From positions 1-10,797 of the forward strand of contig JAFUKK010000199.1 in assembly GCA_017473665.1 (NCBI GenBank): a DNA stretch of 10,797 bases. Reading direction: 5' to 3'. This DNA comes from Lachnospiraceae bacterium. Its GTDB lineage: Bacteria; Bacillota; Clostridia; Lachnospirales; Lachnospiraceae. A model generated the notes under the pieces. That model did not search any database. It had not been told where the DNA came from and worked only from the letters and a program-made list of their open reading frames with translations. Shown here piece after piece: positions 8,089-10,797 of the stretch; the first letter of the stretch is position 1, and each line of letters begins with the position of its first letter. The position numbers and the translations under genes were made by a program.

Positions 8089-9238
8089 CCTGTGTTTCCT
8101 CTCCAAGCCTCTCGCCTCCAAATACCCACTTATGCTGTATACGGAAGCTAAAAAAGAATAATATGGTATCCACCGCTACCTTCACCAGGGTGGATAAGGC
8201 CGGCGACCAGATATCCAGCAAATGCTCTGTGGTAAATACCAATACCGCAGATACCATAATCTGGAATATAGCCAATATATAATACTTCACCAAGGTACGG
8301 ATACCTGCCCGGTCACCAAATACCACTTTTGCATTTACCAGATAATTGGTGATGGAAGATACTGCCCGGGCGATAAAAGCCGCCGTAAAGGTAAGGGGTA
8401 TGGGCAGGAAAGCCAAAAATGCCCCCTTTTTCATGATATAAAACACCAGCGCATCTATCACTGACGCCCCTACGGAGCTAAATAAATACTTTAAAATCAA
8501 TCCATAAATACGGATACTGTCCCGTACCACCCGGAAATGGGAGGTACTGTTTTCATCTATGTATACCGTGGAAATGGGCACTTGCTGATAGGGAATGCCC
8601 CGTCTGTTGATATGAAAGAGCATATTGGTCTCATACTCATACCTGTCACCTCCGGGCTGCAACATCTGCTCCAGATACTCCGTGGGAATCCCACGCAGGC
8701 CCGTCTGGGTGTCCTGTATCTTCATCCCAAAGAATAACCGGAATACGCCACGGGTCATATTATTGCCGAATTTACTTCTGGCAGGTACCTTGGGGTCTGT
8801 AAAATCCCGCACTCCCAATACCACCTGCCGGCTCTCAGCTACCGCCCGGGCCACTGCCACAATATCCCGGACCAGATGCTGGCCGTCTGCATCCGCAGTG
8901 ACCACCCCCCGGCTCTCCGGAAAGGTGTCCAGTACATACCTAAAAGCGGTTCTCAGGGCCGCTCCCTTGCCTCGATTGACTTCATGCTGTAGCACAGTGC
9001 ATCCGGGCAACTGCCGGGCCTGAGCAAAAATATCCTCATAGCCCTCACCGCTACCGTCATCTACCACCAAAATGGTTTCAAATCCTGCTGCCATCAGCTC
9101 CTGCACCATGTCCCCCAGTCCCGGTTCCGGTTTGTAAGCGGGAATAATCACGGTCAATCCCTGCAAGTCTGTATTCATGATTTCATTCACTTCCGTCTTT
9201 TCATCCATTCTCATGTCTGTTCTCGTATCCATCCTCAT
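8063..9238 (-). CDS. Bifunctional glycosyltransferase family 2 / GtrA family membrane protein
   Basis: The 391-residue protein joins two families. The N-terminal GT2 (GT-A fold) domain (about 28-245) carries IIPAYKP (31-37), VVDDGS (58-63), GKGAALR (90-96), the nucleotide-sugar/metal motif ADADGQH (115-121) and DTQTGLRG (176-183). These are typical of polyprenyl-phosphate sugar transferases related to dolichol-phosphate mannose synthase. The C-terminal GtrA domain (about 248-375) has four membrane helices and the family motifs ITNYLVNAKVVF (296-307) and IQHKWVF (367-373). GtrA-like proteins are linked to moving or using polyprenyl-linked sugars, so the fusion likely makes and handles an undecaprenyl-phosphate sugar for surface decoration. 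The start is uncertain: the first 20 residues are Met/Arg/Asp/Glu/Thr-rich, encoded by a short DNA repeat, and ATG 9178 (just before the GT2 core) is a credible alternative. No strong ribosome site marks either. Confidence 0.95.
   Translation of the reverse strand: MRMDTRTDMRMDEKTEVNEIMNTDLQGLTVIIPAYKPEPGLGDMVQELMAAGFETILVVDDGSGEGYEDIFAQARQLPGCTVLQHEVNRGKGAALRTAFRYVLDTFPESRGVVTADADGQHLVRDIVAVARAVAESRQVVLGVRDFTDPKVPARSKFGNNMTRGVFRLFFGMKIQDTQTGLRGIPTEYLEQMLQPGGDRYEYETNMLFHINRRGIPYQQVPISTVYIDENSTSHFRVVRDSIRIYGLILKYLFSSVGASVIDALVFYIMKKGAFLAFLPIPLTFTAAFIARAVSSITNYLVNAKVVFGDRAGIRTLVKYYILAIFQIMVSAVLVFTTEHLLDIWSPALSTLVKVAVDTILFFFSFRIQHKWVFGGERLGEETQDERKESNL
8098..8104 (-). promoter_or_regulatory. Shine-Dalgarno GGAGAGG deciding the start at 8088
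   Basis: GGAGAGG is 9 nt before ATG 8088, inside the glycosyltransferase gene. The competing TTG at 8121 has no comparable site in front of it. Confidence 0.6.
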
Positions 9239-9241
9239 GTC
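9194..9241 (-). repeat. Imperfect 24-nt direct repeat at the start of the glycosyltransferase gene
   Basis: Two adjacent 24-nt units each begin GACATGAG(G/A)ATGGAT, identical at 14 of the first 15 bases and 17 of 24 overall. They encode related Asp-Met-Arg-Met-Asp segments. A weaker third copy lies just upstream, around the out-of-frame ATG at 9260. The unit length is a multiple of three, so copy changes would keep the frame. Confidence 0.7.
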
Positions 9242-9321
9242 CGCTTTCGTACCTGTTCATGCTATTGTACATCAGGTTACCTGTCCTGCTGTCTCACACT
9301 ACACCGACTCTCTGGGGCGCT
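9239..9321 (-). other. 83-nt intergenic gap between the deacetylase and glycosyltransferase genes
   Basis: This is the only gap over 25 nt between genes in the window. It has no stem-loop plus T-run, so no terminator. It contains the 11-nt palindrome CAGGTAACCTG (9275-9285) and, just downstream, TACAAT as a possible -10 box without a good -35 at proper spacing. An internal promoter or operator is possible but unproven. Confidence 0.35.
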
Positions 9322-10749
9322 TTACTTTCTACTGCCTGCACATCTGGCATCCACCAGGGCCATCATCATCCGACAGCTCTCGGCTACCATCCGCTGCTCC
9401 GCCGCTATCCGCTCCAGTCTCTCCTGCTCCCGGGCTGCCTCTTCTGCCGCTGCTTTGGCAGCTGCTTCCGCCTCCGCTGCAGCTATGGCCCGCTGTGCAT
9501 AACTGGGCACATGCTCAAAGAAGTCGCCACCGGCTACATCCGCTCCCACCTGACTATCATAAAGACCAAATTTGCAGGGGGAATAACTACGGATATCCGC
9601 AGCCTTATGAATAGGGCGGGAGTCTGTACCGTATATCCATTTATAAAACCAGGTCCAGTGCTGGCTCTTGTGACAATCGAAGCCCTCCCGGGTCACCTGA
9701 AAGGGCGTCTTGCCTCCCAGGGACTCCAGGGGCGTATCCCAATCCATTAGGATGGGGTTTTCTTCGTACAAATGTAAGTAGGTCTTTTCCACCCTCCAGG
9801 TACCGTATGTGTCAGCACTCTCCGGGTCATAGGCTGCATCCGCAGCATACTCTATAGCTTCTGTCAACGCCGCAGCACACAGTACATGGGTACCGTGACC
9901 ATACTCCCCGTCCAGGTCGTGGGACACCACCACCAGAGGCTTGCACCGACGCAGACACTTCGTTATGTAAGCAATAAAATCATCATAGGTAATCCCCTGA
10001 GCTTCATATACCTTAGAAGCCTGGGCAAAAGCAGTGTCCCTGTCCTTGGACTCTGCATATAAATCAGGAAAATCCGACATCAGAGGATAATGGGTCACAC
10101 CCACTGCCCAGAGACCGTCCAGCTGCTCATGATGCCTTACGTGATTGGCCCTGCCATTAACCTCAAAATGCTGGACCACATAAGCCACCTGCACCTCAAG
10201 TCCACGCTCTATGGCATAATAGGGCAGCATGCCCGCAAAGAACAGCTGCTCATCATCCGAATGGGAGGATATGAGCAACAAATCCGCCTCCTCACAGACA
10301 GGCTCCCATCTCTGTACCCATCCGGGCACCTCACCTGCCGAAAATCCATAGATATCCGCTATCACCGTCCCTGCCGGGAACTGTAGCTGCAACCTGTCAG
10401 TCTCACCTAACAGCGCCTCCACATCCACATATTCATGCAGATAGCCTTGGGTACCGCAGGTGACATGCTCTCCCGTGTCCGGGTCTGTCAAGGTCCATTG
10501 CTCCGGTATCCGGTCAAACTCAATATAAATGGCACTGATACCATCCTCCCTGCTAAGGGTAATCTGTCCCCCATCCGTTGTCTTGGAATAGGTATCTGTA
10601 TCTCCGTCGGTGAGCCGCTCCGGACGGGCGAAACCCTCCGCTTCCAAGGTGGTCTTCAAATAATCAGCCTCTGCGGCATATACAGTTGTATTCATGAATA
10701 GGACGCAGATGCATAGAAGCATCAGGCACCCACCTAATTTACGTAACAT
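9322..10749 (-). CDS. Secreted PIG-L/LmbE family deacetylase with extra N-terminal domain and helical tail
   Basis: The 475-residue protein opens with a signal peptide (about 1-25, ending VYA-A). Residues about 27-140 form a beta-rich region resembling a discoidin/carbohydrate-binding-like module (LTDGDTDTYSKT, AIYIEFD). The PIG-L domain (about 155-400) follows. The zinc-site motif reads HSDDE (163-167) where the family normally has His-Pro-Asp-Asp; the Arg/Glu helix (VRHHEQLDGLWAVGV, 204-218) and the third ligand region GHGTH (284-288) are kept. The tail (421-460) is an Ala/Glu/Arg-rich helix, probably coiled-coil. PIG-L enzymes are zinc-dependent N-deacetylases acting on GlcNAc-containing substrates such as GlcNAc-phosphatidylinositol. 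Here the secretion signal places activity outside the membrane, so the substrate is probably a surface glycan. AAGGA is 9 nt before the ATG. It is the first gene of the block visible here. Confidence 0.92.
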   Translation of the reverse strand: MLRKLGGCLMLLCICVLFMNTTVYAAEADYLKTTLEAEGFARPERLTDGDTDTYSKTTDGGQITLSREDGISAIYIEFDRIPEQWTLTDPDTGEHVTCGTQGYLHEYVDVEALLGETDRLQLQFPAGTVIADIYGFSAGEVPGWVQRWEPVCEEADLLLISSHSDDEQLFFAGMLPYYAIERGLEVQVAYVVQHFEVNGRANHVRHHEQLDGLWAVGVTHYPLMSDFPDLYAESKDRDTAFAQASKVYEAQGITYDDFIAYITKCLRRCKPLVVVSHDLDGEYGHGTHVLCAAALTEAIEYAADAAYDPESADTYGTWRVEKTYLHLYEENPILMDWDTPLESLGGKTPFQVTREGFDCHKSQHWTWFYKWIYGTDSRPIHKAADIRSYSPCKFGLYDSQVGADVAGGDFFEHVPSYAQRAIAAAEAEAAAKAAAEEAAREQERLERIAAEQRMVAESCRMMMALVDARCAGSRK

Positions 10750-10758
10750 GACTGGTTA

Positions 10759-10763
10759 TCCTT
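10759..10763 (-). promoter_or_regulatory. Shine-Dalgarno AAGGA for the secreted deacetylase
   Basis: AAGGA lies 9 nt before ATG 10749 and supports that start, which also gives a proper signal peptide. Confidence 0.6.
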
Positions 10764-10797
10764 GTCCTTATATCGCAAAATATGTATTCTGCCACAC

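Noticed and set aside
8089..8121. TTG start at 8121 for the duplicated-domain protein
   Set aside because: ATG 8088 has GGAGAGG 9 nt upstream and gives a normal membrane-anchor N-terminus; the TTG has no good ribosome site.
9322..9490. Ala/Glu-rich C-terminal stretch of the deacetylase as a DNA repeat or frameshift product
   Set aside because: The frame stays consistent and the pattern reads as a helical tail; there is no exact DNA repeat unit.
10764..10797. Possible promoter before the deacetylase (GTGGCA, 17 nt, TATAAG on the minus strand)
   Set aside because: The implied transcript would start within or after the ribosome binding site, so it is unlikely to be the working promoter; the real one probably lies outside the window.

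Overview
The window is a dense, single-direction gene block: eight genes, all on the minus strand, from position 10749 down to the left edge, where the last gene is cut off. Every gene product is predicted to be in the membrane, anchored to it, secreted, or (one MoxR ATPase) partnered with membrane proteins, so this is a cell-envelope locus. The even base composition, strong GGAGG-type ribosome binding sites, close packing and family mix (CapA lipoprotein, NAGPA-domain protein, GT2-GtrA fusion, MoxR/DUF58/transglutaminase trio) suggest a Gram-positive Clostridia member, most likely a gut Lachnospiraceae. That placement is inference from gene style, not from a marker gene.

Layout in transcription order (right to left): (1) a secreted PIG-L/LmbE-type deacetylase with an added N-terminal domain and an Ala/Glu-rich helical tail, 10749-9322; (2) an 83-nt gap, the only sizeable one; (3) a family 2 glycosyltransferase fused to a GtrA membrane domain, 9238-8063; (4) a single-pass membrane protein with internally duplicated beta-type domains, 8088-6547, overlapping its neighbours at both ends; (5) a membrane-anchored phosphodiester glycosidase (NAGPA domain), 6554-5454; (6) a CapA-type putative lipoprotein, 5428-4139; (7) a MoxR AAA+ ATPase, 4135-3194; (8) a DUF58 membrane protein, 3182-2016; (9) a TgpA-like transmembrane transglutaminase, 2019 to the left edge, lacking its C-terminus. 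From the glycosyltransferase onward, genes overlap or are separated by 3-25 nt, which fits one transcript with translational coupling.

How they may work together (inference): the GT2-GtrA protein probably makes or handles a lipid-linked sugar at the membrane. The secreted deacetylase and the anchored phosphodiester glycosidase are the type of enzymes that would trim N-acetyl amino sugars and sugar-phosphate links on a surface glycopolymer. CapA proteins are tied to surface polymer assembly, and the duplicated-domain protein could be a structural or polymer-binding scaffold. The MoxR-DUF58-transglutaminase trio is a widespread set thought to act as a chaperone/processing module at the membrane. 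No RNA genes, insertion sequences, CRISPR arrays or convincing terminators were seen.
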